Counted from the first letter of the stretch, positions 34,965 through 44,592 are shown. The stretch: 64,000 nt of DNA from Rhizobium sp. (GCA_002796995.1 PEKW01000006.1:1-64000), one strand, 5' to 3'. Made by a program: numbers and translations. The notes: generated by a model from the sequence alone, not told the origin.

Positions 34965-36308
34965 ATGTCATCGAAACGCGTCGCCGTCATCGGCGCCGGC
35001 CCGGCCGGCATTGCGGCCATCAAGAATTTCACCGATCTCGATTTCGAGGTCGTCGGCTTCGACCGCTGCCAGGGCGTCGGCGGCAACTGGCGGTTCGACG
35101 ATCCGACCGGCCATTCGAGCGTCTTCGAGACCACCCACATCATCAGCTCCAAATACACCTCGTCCTACGAGGATTTTCCGCTGCCGGACAATGTCGCCGA
35201 CTACCCCTCGCACCGCGTTCTGGCGAAATACTTCGAGGACTATGCGCACACTTTCGGCGTCGACCAGCGCGTGCGGTTCGAGACCGAAGTCGTCAAGTGC
35301 GAGCCGGCGCCCGGCGACCGCTGGTCGGTCAGCTGGCGCCGCTCCGGCGAAGAGGCGGTCACAACCGAAGTCTTCGACGCGCTGTGCGTCTGCAACGGCC
35401 ATCACCATACGCCGCGCATGCCCGACTATCCCGGCACCTTCGCCGGCAAGATGATGCATTCGCACGAATACAAGCGCGCCGCCTCCTTCGCCGGCCAGCG
35501 GGTCCTGGTCATCGGCGGCGGCAATTCGGCCTGCGACGTGGCGGTGGAGACCTCGCGCGTCTCGGCCAGGACCGCGATCAGCTGGCGCCGCGGCTACTAC
35601 CTCATCCCCAAATTCATGCTCGGCCAGCCGGTCGACAAGCTGTTCTACCGCTTCACCTGGCTGCCCAAGCGCCTGCAACTGATGGGGCTCGAATTCCTGC
35701 TCAACCTGCTGCAGGGCAAGAACCGCGACATCGGCCTGCCGGATCCCGATCACCGCATTATGGCGACCCATCCGACGCTCAATTCCGATCTCTATCTCGC
35801 CATCCGCCACGGCAAGGTGGAGCCTAGGCGGGACATTCAGCGCCTCGACGGCAAGCGCGTGCATTTCGTCGACGGCACGTCGGAGGAATTCGACGTCATC
35901 GTCGCCTGCACCGGCTACCAGATCACCCACCCCTTCCTCGACAAGGCCGTGATCGATCTGTCGAAGGCGCCGGTGCGGCTCTACCAGAAAATGCTGCCGG
36001 AAAAGCTGAAGAACCTCTATTTCATCGGCCTGTTCCAGCCGCTCGGCTGCATCTGGCCCGGCGCCGAACTGCAGGCCAAGCTTGCGGCCCGCCACCTCGC
36101 CGGCCTGTGGCGGCCAAGTGCGCCTCTGCCGCAACTGATCGACCACGAGCTGGCCCATCCGGATGTCGACCAGGTGAACTCGCCGCGTCACACCGTCACC
36201 GTCAACGACATGGCCTTCCGCAAGCGGCTGAAAGCCGATCTTGCCCGCTCGGCCCCGGTGCCGGCGCGGCTGGGTCTGGTCACGCCGCGGCTTGCGGCTG
36301 CCGAATGA
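34965..36308 (+). CDS. Flavin-containing monooxygenase
   Basis: A 447-residue class B flavoprotein monooxygenase. FAD motif GAGPAGIAAIKNF (11-23), the FMO/Baeyer-Villiger fingerprint FAGKMMHSHEYKR (about 163-175; FxGxxxHSxxY form typical of FMOs), NADPH motif VIGGGNSACDVA (about 184-195) and the late ATGY-like CTGYQITHPFL. Members oxygenate amines, sulphides or ketones. GGAGGAGG precedes the ATG at 34965. First gene of an operon with a hydrolase (4-base overlap) and a short-chain dehydrogenase. That set suggests ketone-to-ester oxidation and cleavage. Confidence 0.92.
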   Translation: MSSKRVAVIGAGPAGIAAIKNFTDLDFEVVGFDRCQGVGGNWRFDDPTGHSSVFETTHIISSKYTSSYEDFPLPDNVADYPSHRVLAKYFEDYAHTFGVDQRVRFETEVVKCEPAPGDRWSVSWRRSGEEAVTTEVFDALCVCNGHHHTPRMPDYPGTFAGKMMHSHEYKRAASFAGQRVLVIGGGNSACDVAVETSRVSARTAISWRRGYYLIPKFMLGQPVDKLFYRFTWLPKRLQLMGLEFLLNLLQGKNRDIGLPDPDHRIMATHPTLNSDLYLAIRHGKVEPRRDIQRLDGKRVHFVDGTSEEFDVIVACTGYQITHPFLDKAVIDLSKAPVRLYQKMLPEKLKNLYFIGLFQPLGCIWPGAELQAKLAARHLAGLWRPSAPLPQLIDHELAHPDVDQVNSPRHTVTVNDMAFRKRLKADLARSAPVPARLGLVTPRLAAAE

Positions 36309-37156
36309 GCCGCCTGACCACCGGGACCATAGCCGGTCCCGCCGGCCGCCTCGGTTTCCGCCGCATGGAGGCCGAAGGGAAGAAGCGCGGCGAACTTCTC
36401 TTCGTCCATGGGGCCTGGTCCTCGAGCTGGTATTGGGAAGAGCATTTCATGCCCTTCTTCGCCGCCGCCGGCTTCGACGTCGTGGCGCTGAACCTGCGCG
36501 GGCACGGCGACAGCGAAGGCCGGCTGCGGCTGGCGACGATCAACGGCTATGTCGACGACGTCGCGGCGGTCGCCGCCACGCTGACGAACCCCGTCATCAT
36601 CGGCCATTCGATGGGCGGGCTGATCGCCCAGCACTATGCCGTGCGTCATCCGGTGCGCGGCCTTGCCCTCCTCGCCTCCGTCCCGCCTTGGGGCGCATGG
36701 TTGGCGCTGTGGAGTGTCATCCGCGAAAGCCCGGCCAAGCTCATCGCCTGCACGCTCGCCTTCGACCTGAAGCCGATCGTCGCCGACCGCGATCTCGCCC
36801 GCCGCCTGCTGTTTTCGCGGGAGCCCTCTGCGCGCGACATGGACCACTTGCTCCACCATCTCGGATCGGAATCCTATCTCGCCTTCCTCGGCATGCTCTT
36901 TCAGCGCGTCACCCGCCGCCTTCCCGATCACGTCCCGCGCTTCGTGCTCGGCGCCGAGCGCGACGCGCTTTTCCCGCCAGCCACCGTCCGCGCCACCGCG
37001 CGGGCGCTGAAAACCGAAGCCCACCTGATCCCGGAAACCTCGCACACGCTCACCGTCGAACACCGCTGGCGGGACGCGGCGGAGGCGATCCTGGTCTGGC
37101 TGGATGGTTACATCCCCGCGCGGCCGACGGCCGACAGCAATCTGAACGCCGGATAG
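36305..37156 (+). CDS. Alpha/beta hydrolase of the monooxygenase operon
   Basis: A 283-residue alpha/beta hydrolase. Oxyanion region LLFVHGAWSSSWYWEEHF, nucleophile elbow GHSMGG (Ser about 101), acid in GAERDALFPP and a His in ETSHTLTVEHRW. It starts with an ATGA overlap on the monooxygenase stop, so translation is coupled. Likely an esterase/lactonase or lipase acting on the product of the monooxygenase; this is inferred from the operon only. No signal peptide. Confidence 0.88.
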   Translation: MSRLTTGTIAGPAGRLGFRRMEAEGKKRGELLFVHGAWSSSWYWEEHFMPFFAAAGFDVVALNLRGHGDSEGRLRLATINGYVDDVAAVAATLTNPVIIGHSMGGLIAQHYAVRHPVRGLALLASVPPWGAWLALWSVIRESPAKLIACTLAFDLKPIVADRDLARRLLFSREPSARDMDHLLHHLGSESYLAFLGMLFQRVTRRLPDHVPRFVLGAERDALFPPATVRATARALKTEAHLIPETSHTLTVEHRWRDAAEAILVWLDGYIPARPTADSNLNAG

Positions 37157-37166
37157 GGAGCCGCCA

Positions 37167-37940
37167 ATGCGACAAAAATCCATCCTCATCACCGGCGCCG
37201 GCTCCGGCATCGGTCTGAAGACCGCCCTGCTCTTTTCGTCGCGCGGCTGGCTGGTCGGCGCAGCCGACATCGACGCCGCGAGCCTGGAGCGCCTCGCCGC
37301 CACGGCACCGGCCGGCACTATCGTGCCGATCGTCGGCGACGTCACCGATCGCCAGGCGGCGATCCGCATGGTCGAGGCCTTCACCGAACAGACGCTCGGT
37401 CAGCTCGACGTCGCCTTCCTTTCGGCCGGCATCCTGCGCATGGGCGCCTATGTCGACATCGCGCCCGAGGACCACGCCCTGCTCAACCGGGTCAATATCG
37501 ACGGCATTCTGAACATGGTCGGCGCCACCTTCCCGGCGCTGAAGAGAACGCCCGACGCCCACCTGATCAGCATGAGCTCGGCCTCGGCCGAATACGGCGT
37601 GCCCGAGCTTGCCGTCTACGCCGCCTCCAAGGCCTTCGTCCGCAGTCTCACCGAGGCGCTCAGCATCGAATTCGCCGAGCACGACATCACGGTGAGCGCC
37701 ATCACGGTGGCCTATGTCGCAACGCCGATGGTCACCGACGCCAAGGTCAAGGCTCGCTCGATCGAGAAGCTCGGCGTCAAGATCACCCCGGAACGCGTCG
37801 CCGAAACCGTCTGGCGCGCCACCCACGGAAGAAAGCTCATGTGGCGCATCGGCCTCGACGCCAAGCTGCTCCACATGGTGGTACGCCTGCTCGGCGACCG
37901 GTTCAGTTGGATTGGAAAGAGGCTGGCCGGGTACGACTAG
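37167..37940 (+). CDS. Short-chain dehydrogenase of the monooxygenase operon
   Basis: A 257-residue classical SDR. Cofactor motif TGAGSGIG (9-16), Asp after beta-2 (GAADIDAAS) favouring NAD, catalytic Ser in SMSSASAEYG and YAASK (Tyr-x3-Lys). The C-terminal 45 residues (RIGLDAKLLHMVVRLLGDRF) form an amphipathic segment like that of lipid- or steroid-acting SDRs, and could bind membrane. Ten bases after the hydrolase stop, so third gene of the operon. Probably oxidises an alcohol to the ketone used by the monooxygenase or acts on its product. Confidence 0.9.
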   Translation: MRQKSILITGAGSGIGLKTALLFSSRGWLVGAADIDAASLERLAATAPAGTIVPIVGDVTDRQAAIRMVEAFTEQTLGQLDVAFLSAGILRMGAYVDIAPEDHALLNRVNIDGILNMVGATFPALKRTPDAHLISMSSASAEYGVPELAVYAASKAFVRSLTEALSIEFAEHDITVSAITVAYVATPMVTDAKVKARSIEKLGVKITPERVAETVWRATHGRKLMWRIGLDAKLLHMVVRLLGDRFSWIGKRLAGYD

Positions 37941-37988
37941 CAGTCAAGCCGCAAGGCGTTTCCATGCAATGACGGCGCCGATTGAAAA

Positions 37989-38122
37989 CCCTCTTCTCCC
38001 CAGCGGGGAGAAGTGCCGAGCGCATGCGAGGCGATGAGGGGGCCAAGTGCGCCGCCATCAATTGGCTTCGCCCCCCTCATCCGGCGCTACGCGCCACCTT
38101 CTCCCCGCTGGGGAGAAGAGGG
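37989..38122 (-). repeat. Palindromic intergenic mosaic element, copy 2
   Basis: Inverted relative to the copy at 12711. Read on the minus strand it has unit B (38122 to about 38073), a 32-bp spacer and unit A (about 38041 to 37989), the same order as copy 1. Unit cores CTTCTCCCC-AGC-GGGGAGAAG and CTTCTCCCCGCTGGGGAGAAG are near identical to those of copy 1; the spacer differs in sequence and length. Confidence 0.8.
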
Positions 38123-38231
38123 ACCGATACCGCCCGCCCAAGCCAGTTCGAACCCCGCGACTGACATCTCTGCCAAACATTTCCAGCCGGTCTGAAACCC
38201 GCGGAGGGCGGACTTCCCGGATCCCGCAGCC

Positions 38232-40421
38232 CTACGCCGCCTTCACCTTCACCCTTCTTGCCAGATGCGCCACGACGTTCTCGATCATGCGCATGCCGGC
38301 ATCGTGGCCGAGCGTCATGATCGATTCCGGGTGGAACTGCACAGCGGCCACCGGTTCCTTGGTGTGCTCGATGCCCATGATCGTGCCGTCCTCGCTTTCG
38401 GCCGTGATCATGAAGTCGCGGTCGAGCGTGGTCGGGTCGGCGAAGATCGAGTGATAGCGGCCGACGGTCACTTCCTTGCCGAGGCCGGAGAAGACGAGGC
38501 CGGGTTCCAGCACGCGGATGCGCGACGGCTTGCCGTGCATCGGCACCGCCAACTGGCGCAGTTCCCCGCCATAGGCTTCGGCGAGCGCCTGCAGCCCGAG
38601 GCAGACGCCGAAGATCGGCAGATTGCGGGCGCGCGCCTTCTTGATCGTCGCCTTGCAGTCGAAATCCTTCGGGCTGCCGGGACCGGGCGACAGCACGACG
38701 AGGTCCGGATCCATCCGGTCGAATACCTCTTCCGGCACCGGCGTGCGCACGGTCGAAACCTCGGCGCCGGTCTGGCGGAAATAATTGGCGAGCGTGTGGA
38801 CGAAGCTGTCCTCGTGGTCGACCAGCAGGATCTTGACCCCCTGCCCGACCTTGGCGACGCCGCGCTTGGTCTTGCCGTCATTGCCGGTCTTGGCGTCGCG
38901 GATCGCCGCGATCATCGCCGAAGCCTTGAGTTCCGTTTCGGCCTCTTCCTCATCCGGGATCGAGTCGTTCAAGAGCGTCGCCCCGGCCCGCACCTCGGCA
39001 ATGCCGTCCTTAATGCGCACGGTGCGTAGCGTCAGGCCGGTATTCATGTCGCCGTTAAAGCCGACCATGCCGATCGCTCCGCCATACCAGGCACGCGGGC
39101 TCTTCTCATGCGCCTCGATGAAACGCATGGCCCAAAGCTTCGGCGCACCGGTGACGGTAACGGCCCAGGCATGGCTGAGGAAACCGTCGAAGGCGTCCAT
39201 GCCGTCGCGCAGCCGCCCCTCGATATGGTCGACGGTGTGGATCAGGCGCGAATACATCTCGATCTGCCGGCGGCCGATGACCTTGACGGAGCCCGGTTCG
39301 CAAACGCGGCTCTTGTCGTTGCGGTCGACGTCCGAGCACATGGTGAGCTCGCTCTCGTCCTTCTTGGAATTCAACAGCTTGAGGATCTGCTCGCTATCGG
39401 CGATCGGATCGTCGCCGCGCTTGATCGTGCCCGAGATCGGGCAGGTCTCGATGCGCCGGCCGGAGACGCGCACGAACATTTCCGGCGAGGCGCCGACCAG
39501 ATATTCCTGATGGCCGAGATTGATGAAGAAGGAATAGGGCGACGGATTGATTTCCTTCAGCCGCTTGGAAATCTCCGACGGCTTGCTATCGCAGCGTTCC
39601 ATGAACTTCTGCCCCGGCACCACTTCGAACAGATCGCCGCGGCGAAAACTCTCCTTGGCCTTCACCACCAGCTCGGCATATTCGCCCGGACGATGGTCGC
39701 CGCGCGGGGGGATCGTGTCGGTGTGCCTGAACGGCTCCGGCGCGATCTCGCCCGACTTGTCCCTGGTCGAAAGCCCGCCCTTGGCGAAGTCGTAGCGGTC
39801 GATCCACGCCTTGGCCGAATAATGGTCGACGACGAGGATTTCGTCCGGCAGGAACAGCACCATGTCACGCTGGTCCTCCGGCCGCTGGAGCGACAACTTG
39901 ATCGCGTCGAACTGGAAGGCGAGATCGTAGCCGAAGGCGCCGAACAGGCCGATCGACGAATCCGCATCGGAATGGAAGAGATCGGTGATGGCGCGCAGAA
40001 CGGTGAAGACCGTCGGGATCTTCGAGCGTTCCTCTTCGGTAAACACCCGGTCCGGCCCGTTGACGACAAGGTCGAGACGCTGCGCGGTGCGGGCGCCGAG
40101 CGTCAGATCGGCAACAGTTGCAAGCTTGTCGGCGATCAGCGACAGAAGCACCTCGCCACGCTCATTATAGGCCTCGATCCACACCGTGCGGCCGAAGCAG
40201 GAAAGCCCGAGCGGCGGATCGATGATGGCGGTGTCCCAGCGGGTATAGCGGCCCGGATATTCGTAGTTGGACGAGAACACTGCGCCGCGCCGTTCGTCGA
40301 GCCGGTCGATATAGCTCGAAATCGCGTCGGCATAGGGCGTCGGCCGCCGCTCGCGCGTGACGGTAATGCCGCCCCGCGTCTCGTAGGTCTCTCCGCCATC
40401 GTCCCGAATGATCGTCGCCAT
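38232..40421 (-). CDS. trpE(G): Fused anthranilate synthase TrpE(G)
   Basis: A 729-residue fusion of both anthranilate synthase subunits, converting chorismate and glutamine to anthranilate, the first step of tryptophan synthesis. The TrpE part (1-510) has [20 protein letters not shown] (chorismate site) and [18 protein letters not shown]. The TrpG part (about 525-729) has the glutaminase triad: Cys in [16 protein letters not shown] and His/Glu in [10 protein letters not shown]. This fusion is typical of Rhizobiales. The start is the ATG at 40421. Upstream lie the attenuator and trpL. Confidence 0.97.
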   Translation of the reverse strand: MATIIRDDGGETYETRGGITVTRERRPTPYADAISSYIDRLDERRGAVFSSNYEYPGRYTRWDTAIIDPPLGLSCFGRTVWIEAYNERGEVLLSLIADKLATVADLTLGARTAQRLDLVVNGPDRVFTEEERSKIPTVFTVLRAITDLFHSDADSSIGLFGAFGYDLAFQFDAIKLSLQRPEDQRDMVLFLPDEILVVDHYSAKAWIDRYDFAKGGLSTRDKSGEIAPEPFRHTDTIPPRGDHRPGEYAELVVKAKESFRRGDLFEVVPGQKFMERCDSKPSEISKRLKEINPSPYSFFINLGHQEYLVGASPEMFVRVSGRRIETCPISGTIKRGDDPIADSEQILKLLNSKKDESELTMCSDVDRNDKSRVCEPGSVKVIGRRQIEMYSRLIHTVDHIEGRLRDGMDAFDGFLSHAWAVTVTGAPKLWAMRFIEAHEKSPRAWYGGAIGMVGFNGDMNTGLTLRTVRIKDGIAEVRAGATLLNDSIPDEEEAETELKASAMIAAIRDAKTGNDGKTKRGVAKVGQGVKILLVDHEDSFVHTLANYFRQTGAEVSTVRTPVPEEVFDRMDPDLVVLSPGPGSPKDFDCKATIKKARARNLPIFGVCLGLQALAEAYGGELRQLAVPMHGKPSRIRVLEPGLVFSGLGKEVTVGRYHSIFADPTTLDRDFMITAESEDGTIMGIEHTKEPVAAVQFHPESIMTLGHDAGMRMIENVVAHLARRVKVKAA

Positions 40422-40470
40422 GCTTCCGTTTCTCCGTCTTTCAAGGCCCGGATCGAGGCGCCTTGAATAC

Positions 40471-40503
40471 AAAAAAGCCGCCTCAGGTTCTCCGGGCGGC
40501 TTT
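40471..40503 (-). terminator. trp attenuator terminator
   Basis: On the trpE(G) strand: AAAGCCGCC, a loop of about 14 bases, GGCGGC then TTTTTTG. It lies about 40 bases after trpL and 50 before trpE(G), as expected for a ribosome-dependent attenuator. Confidence 0.85.
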
Positions 40504-40542
40504 GGGGTCACTTGTCGTTGGACATGACTGGTCAAGGCCGCG

Positions 40543-40575
40543 TTAGCGTGCCCACCACCAGTTACCGATGTTCAT
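40543..40575 (-). CDS. trpL: Tryptophan leader peptide
   Basis: A 10-codon frame reading [10 protein letters not shown], with three consecutive UGG Trp codons followed by a stop. Together with the downstream terminator it makes a classical attenuator for trpE(G). In Sinorhizobium the freed attenuator RNA and the leader peptide are reported to act also in trans; the conserved WWWAR end here is compatible with that. Too short for usual gene callers. Confidence 0.93.
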   Translation of the reverse strand: MNIGNWWWAR

Positions 40576-40753
40576 CGACTTGATCATGAGCGATTTCATA
40601 GCGTGGGCCGCATTTGCGCGCAACGGGATTTTCCGCGCGACTGGCATTTTCCGGCCGAGCGAACCCGTAGGCCGTCAAGAAACGGCCGCGCCGCGCAACC
40701 AATCGCCCCGCCGCGCGTTGTCTTGGGTGCCCATCCAACCGAAAGGCGGCCGA

Positions 40754-41662
40754 ATGACGAAGCGGCTTGCAGTCATCCTGATCGGCCTCGGCCTCCTCAC
40801 CGGCGCGGCCCTGCCGCCCACAGGACCTGTCCCGACCGAGAAACCGTCCGCGCCCGCGGACCAGCCCGCCGTTCCGGCCCCCGCCGAAAAGCCGCCTGAA
40901 GGAGAGGAATCCGCCCCGGCCCCCGTCCCCGCGCCGGGCCCTCCGCCTGCCGAAGACGTGGTTCCGGCGGAGAAACCGGAGGATGCTCCTGCGCCCGCAC
41001 CCAAAGTCCGGCTGCCCGGCCCGCCGCCACCGGCGCGCGGCCTGCCGCCCGTCCCGGGCCTTCAGCCAGCAAAGCCCGCGGCCATCCGTGTCGCGCCGGA
41101 AGATCCAGAACAGTTCGCCGCCTGCCAGGCTGAGCTCAAGACGCTCGGCACCGTGTTCGAGACCGCTCCCCCGATCGACGACGGCGAAGGCTGCGGCATG
41201 AGCAATCCCATCGTCGTCCGGGAAATCCTGCCCGGCATCAAGCTCGCGCCCGAAGCGACCTTCCGCTGCGAGACGGCCTTGCAACTGGCGAAACTGACCC
41301 GCGAGACGATCATCCCCGCCGCCCGCATCGCGCTTGCCGACAAGGGCGAACTGAAGGCGATCCAGCAGGCCTCGGCCTATGTCTGCCGCAACCGCAACAG
41401 TGCGGCGACCGGCAAGATCTCCGAGCACGCCTATGGCAACGCGATCGACATCGCCGGGCTCGAGTTCGACAAGGGCAGCGTGCCCATGGTGATCGCCGCC
41501 CAGGATGACGGCACATTCCCCGCCGCCTTCCAGCGCAGCCTCAACGCCGCGGCCTGCCTCTACTTCACCACGGTGCTGTCCCCCGGCAGCGACGACGCTC
41601 ACAAGGACCACCTGCATCTCGACGTCATCGAACGCAAGAGCGGCTACCGCTTCTGCCGGTGA
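40754..41662 (+). CDS. Extensin-like family protein
   Basis: A 302-residue exported protein. An N-terminal signal/anchor (LAVILIGLGLLTGAALPP) is followed by a Pro/Ala/Glu-rich linker to about residue 105. The globular extensin-like C-terminal domain (about 120-302) has metal-type His/Asp positions in SEHAYGNAIDIAG and HKDHLHLDVIERKSGYRF, which recall M15-type peptidase sites. It may therefore act on peptidoglycan, but no activity is proven for the family. Cys residues (AACQAEL, EGCGMS, FRCETA, AYVCRN, AACLYF, RFCR) suggest disulphides. The start is the ATG at 40754 after AAAGGCGG. Confidence 0.88.
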   Translation: MTKRLAVILIGLGLLTGAALPPTGPVPTEKPSAPADQPAVPAPAEKPPEGEESAPAPVPAPGPPPAEDVVPAEKPEDAPAPAPKVRLPGPPPPARGLPPVPGLQPAKPAAIRVAPEDPEQFAACQAELKTLGTVFETAPPIDDGEGCGMSNPIVVREILPGIKLAPEATFRCETALQLAKLTRETIIPAARIALADKGELKAIQQASAYVCRNRNSAATGKISEHAYGNAIDIAGLEFDKGSVPMVIAAQDDGTFPAAFQRSLNAAACLYFTTVLSPGSDDAHKDHLHLDVIERKSGYRFCR

Positions 41663-41774
41663 CGGGCTTCGGGTATGTTGCACCGCCTGGATTCAGGGAA
41701 CACGGCAACGTTCCCCTGGATCCTGCCGATACTTCCGGCTGTGAAATGCGGCCCTTGAAGGAAAGGAGAGAACC

Positions 41775-42137
41775 ATGGCCGTCAAACGCATCATCGCCAA
41801 TCTTGCCGCTCCCGCCCCTGAAGCTGCCCGGTCATTCTACTGCGACCTGTTGGGTCTCGAAGCCGTGATGGACCACGGCTGGATCGTTACATTTGCAGCC
41901 CCGGCGACAGACGGCCGGCCGCAGGTCAGCATTGCCAGCGAAGGAGGTTCCGGAACGGCCGTTCCTCATCTCTCCGTCGAAGTCGACAATCTCGAAGAAG
42001 TCCTGCAGCGGGCCGGGAAAGCCGGACTGAAGATCGAATATGGTCCAGCCGACGAGCCCTGGGGCGTCAGGCGCTTCTATGTCCGCGACCCTTTTGGAAA
42101 CCTGATCAACATCCTGAGCCACTCGAAGGCCGTATAG
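41775..42137 (+). CDS. VOC/glyoxalase-family protein
   Basis: A 120-residue vicinal oxygen chelate protein: FYCDLLGLEAVMDHGWIVTF in the first beta-alpha-beta module and HLSVEVDNLEEVL plus the typical end RRFYVRDPFGNLINILSH in the second. It should form a dimer and bind a metal, as in glyoxalase I or bleomycin-resistance proteins. The substrate is unknown. GGAG lies close before the ATG. Standing between the extensin-like gene and the heme receptor, with no evident partner. Confidence 0.87.
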   Translation: MAVKRIIANLAAPAPEAARSFYCDLLGLEAVMDHGWIVTFAAPATDGRPQVSIASEGGSGTAVPHLSVEVDNLEEVLQRAGKAGLKIEYGPADEPWGVRRFYVRDPFGNLINILSHSKAV

Positions 42138-42177
42138 TCTCCGCCGATCGGCTTCGAGCCCCGGCAAAACGAAAAGA

Positions 42178-42200
42178 GGTGGCGCCCTGTCCGCGCCACC
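42178..42200 (-). terminator. Terminator of the heme receptor gene
   Basis: GGTGGCGC-CCTGTCC-GCGCCACC, a perfect 8-bp stem, followed on the minus strand by a T-rich run (CTCTTTTCGTTTT). It lies 26 bases after the receptor stop. Confidence 0.75.
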
Positions 42201-42225
42201 CGCATTACTGTTGAAAATCAGTCGT

Positions 42226-44469
42226 CTAGAATTTCTGCGTGATGGAAACCTTGAAGGTGCGGCCGGGCTCGGAATAATAGTCCTTCGGCTGCGAGGCGCT
42301 CGAGGCCAGATCGATGTCGCGCCATTTGACCGCATCGTAATATTCCTGGTCGAACACGTTGTAGACGCCGGCGGTGAGCCGCAGACCCTTCATCTGCTCC
42401 GGCTCCCACCAGCCGGTCAGATTGACCAGACCATAGCCGTCCGGCTGGAACTCGGCCGTCGAATCCTCGTCCACCGCGGCAACGCCAATGAAGCTCAGGT
42501 CCGTGCCCCAGGTCTCGGTCTGGTAGCCGACCCCGACAATGCCCTTGAACGGCGGCACGCTGTCGATGAGTTCGCCGGTTTCCTCGTCCTCGCCATTGGC
42601 ATAGGCGAAGGAGGCATGCACGTTGAAGCCGTTGTCGAAGACCTTGTGGGCCCGCGCCTCGAAACCGAAGATCCGCACCCGGTCGAGGTTCTCGTAGGTG
42701 GTCGACCCCCAGGGGAAGCTCGGATTGGTGTAGCTCGTCTCGCTGTCGATGAAGTTCCTGTACTTGTTGTAGAAGGCCGTCACCCGCCCGCCGAACTCGG
42801 CATCGCCGAGATTGGCGCCGATCTCGAAGCCGTTGCTGGTCTCGGATTCAAGGTCGGGATTGCCGATCACCTCGTACATCGGCGGCGTCGAGTAGCTGAG
42901 ATAGAGTTCCGAAACATTGGGCGCCTTGAAGCCCATGGCCCACTGGGCAAACAGCTCGACCTTGGGATTGATCTCGTAGGCCGCGCGCAGCTTCGGCGAG
43001 AACTGGAAGTCGCTGCGATCGTCCGGCAGGCCGCCGGTTGCATAGCCGCTATTGGCCAGATAGTCGTCGGTTTCCTGCGGCTGGTAGTCGAACCAGTCGA
43101 AGCGGATGCCGGGCGTCAGGCTGAAGCCGCTGTCGCCAAACGAGATCTTGTCGTCGGCGTAAAGCCCGACGCGGAAGGCGTCGACATCCGGCATGTCGGA
43201 CTGGTTGGTGTGGTGGAAGGAGCACGAAGAGGGCGGAACCGCCGCCGTGTCGCAGACGTCCTCGCCGGCCGTGTACTGGCCGTATTGCGAGAAGGAGACA
43301 TTGCCGCCGATTGTCACGTCATGGCGCGTCGTGCCGAAATCATACTGATTGGCCAGCGATCCGACGACGCCCACAGACTGCTCGTCCATCTCGTTGGAGC
43401 GGTACCACGGGCCCGCCAGCGAACCGACGCGCGTGCCGTCGACGGCCGAGCTGGTTTCCACCCGCTGCCAGTAGATCGTCAGGTCCGCCTTGTCGACCGG
43501 GCCGGTCAGGTCCGGCGCGTCGTATCGGTAGTCGATCGATACGCGGTCGCGCTGCTTCAGCTCGTCGCCGTCGAGTTCGGAATAGTTGCGGGATGCGGTC
43601 TCCTCGGTCTTGAGGTCGGTGGCGATGTCCTTGCGGAAACGCTCCGCCGTCAGGCCGATCATGTGGCCGGCGCCGAAATCCTGGCGCAGCTTGAACAGCA
43701 GGTTGTGCTGGTCGAAATCGGCCGGGTTGGCCTCGGAGCGGGTGACCCCCGTTCCGCCGACGGACCCCTGGTTGTCGCGCTCGTGGCCGGCCTTGTAGCC
43801 GCCCTGGAACAGGATCGAGGTGTTCTCGACCTTCTTGGCGATGGCGACCGATCCGCCGAGCGAATTGTCGGTGCTGTCATAGGTCGTCTTGGCCATGCCT
43901 CCGAAGGTGGCGCCCTCGGCGATCAGGTCCTCCGGCTCCAGCGTGCGCAGGATCATGGCGCCACCCAGCGCACCCGATCCGGCCCGGCTCGAATCGGCGC
44001 CGCGCATGATGTCGACGGTCGAGAGCGTGGAGAAGTCGAAGGTGTCGATGCCGCCGTCGGCGCGCGTCGAGGAACCGAGCGATGTGGCGCCGGCCTGGCG
44101 GGCGTCGTTGACGAGATAGGGGATCGGGATGCCGTCGATCGTGGTGAGCACGCGGTCCGCTTCAAGACCGCGGATGTTCACGCCCGCACCGGCAAAGCCC
44201 GCCTGGACGCCCGGCTCGGTGGTATTGCCGAGCTCGTCGATGCTGGTGATCTGCTTCTTCTCGATCTCGGCCGCCGTCGTCTCGGTGGCGAGCGGCGTGT
44301 CCGCCGCCGAGCCGGCCGGGATGCGCTTGCCCTTGACCAGAATGGTCTGGAGCTGCGTTTCGCCGGACGGCTGGGCCGCGGCGCTTTGCGAAAAGGCGCT
44401 CGAGGCCGGGATCAGCCCGGCGAGCGCCGTGCAGGTCATGAGGAATGCTCTGAAAGGATGCGAGCCCAT
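42226..44469 (-). CDS. TonB-dependent heme/hemoglobin-type receptor
   Basis: A 747-residue outer-membrane receptor. Signal peptide 1-30, TonB box region around TILVKG (42-47), plug domain to about 200, then the 22-strand barrel ending in Phe (SITQKF). The FRAP-like box FKAPNVSELY (514-523) and NPNL-like box NPDL (537-540) mark the heme/hemoglobin receptor family (ShmR/HmuR of rhizobia). Unusually, there is no His between these two boxes, where the heme-binding His of ShuA/HemR lies; Tyr524-533 region residues could replace it. The start is the ATG at 44469. A large operator-like repeat set upstream fits iron control. Confidence 0.88.
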   Translation of the reverse strand: MGSHPFRAFLMTCTALAGLIPASSAFSQSAAAQPSGETQLQTILVKGKRIPAGSAADTPLATETTAAEIEKKQITSIDELGNTTEPGVQAGFAGAGVNIRGLEADRVLTTIDGIPIPYLVNDARQAGATSLGSSTRADGGIDTFDFSTLSTVDIMRGADSSRAGSGALGGAMILRTLEPEDLIAEGATFGGMAKTTYDSTDNSLGGSVAIAKKVENTSILFQGGYKAGHERDNQGSVGGTGVTRSEANPADFDQHNLLFKLRQDFGAGHMIGLTAERFRKDIATDLKTEETASRNYSELDGDELKQRDRVSIDYRYDAPDLTGPVDKADLTIYWQRVETSSAVDGTRVGSLAGPWYRSNEMDEQSVGVVGSLANQYDFGTTRHDVTIGGNVSFSQYGQYTAGEDVCDTAAVPPSSCSFHHTNQSDMPDVDAFRVGLYADDKISFGDSGFSLTPGIRFDWFDYQPQETDDYLANSGYATGGLPDDRSDFQFSPKLRAAYEINPKVELFAQWAMGFKAPNVSELYLSYSTPPMYEVIGNPDLESETSNGFEIGANLGDAEFGGRVTAFYNKYRNFIDSETSYTNPSFPWGSTTYENLDRVRIFGFEARAHKVFDNGFNVHASFAYANGEDEETGELIDSVPPFKGIVGVGYQTETWGTDLSFIGVAAVDEDSTAEFQPDGYGLVNLTGWWEPEQMKGLRLTAGVYNVFDQEYYDAVKWRDIDLASSASQPKDYYSEPGRTFKVSITQKF

Positions 44470-44592
44470 AAAATTCCCTTTATCCGCGGCCGCAGAAGTC
44501 CCCAGCCGCGGATGTGCACCCGCGACGGCCGGCCGGATCAATGTGTGACTAAAACGTGGCGAAGGGCTGAAACTGCCCTCTCAATGCCATCT

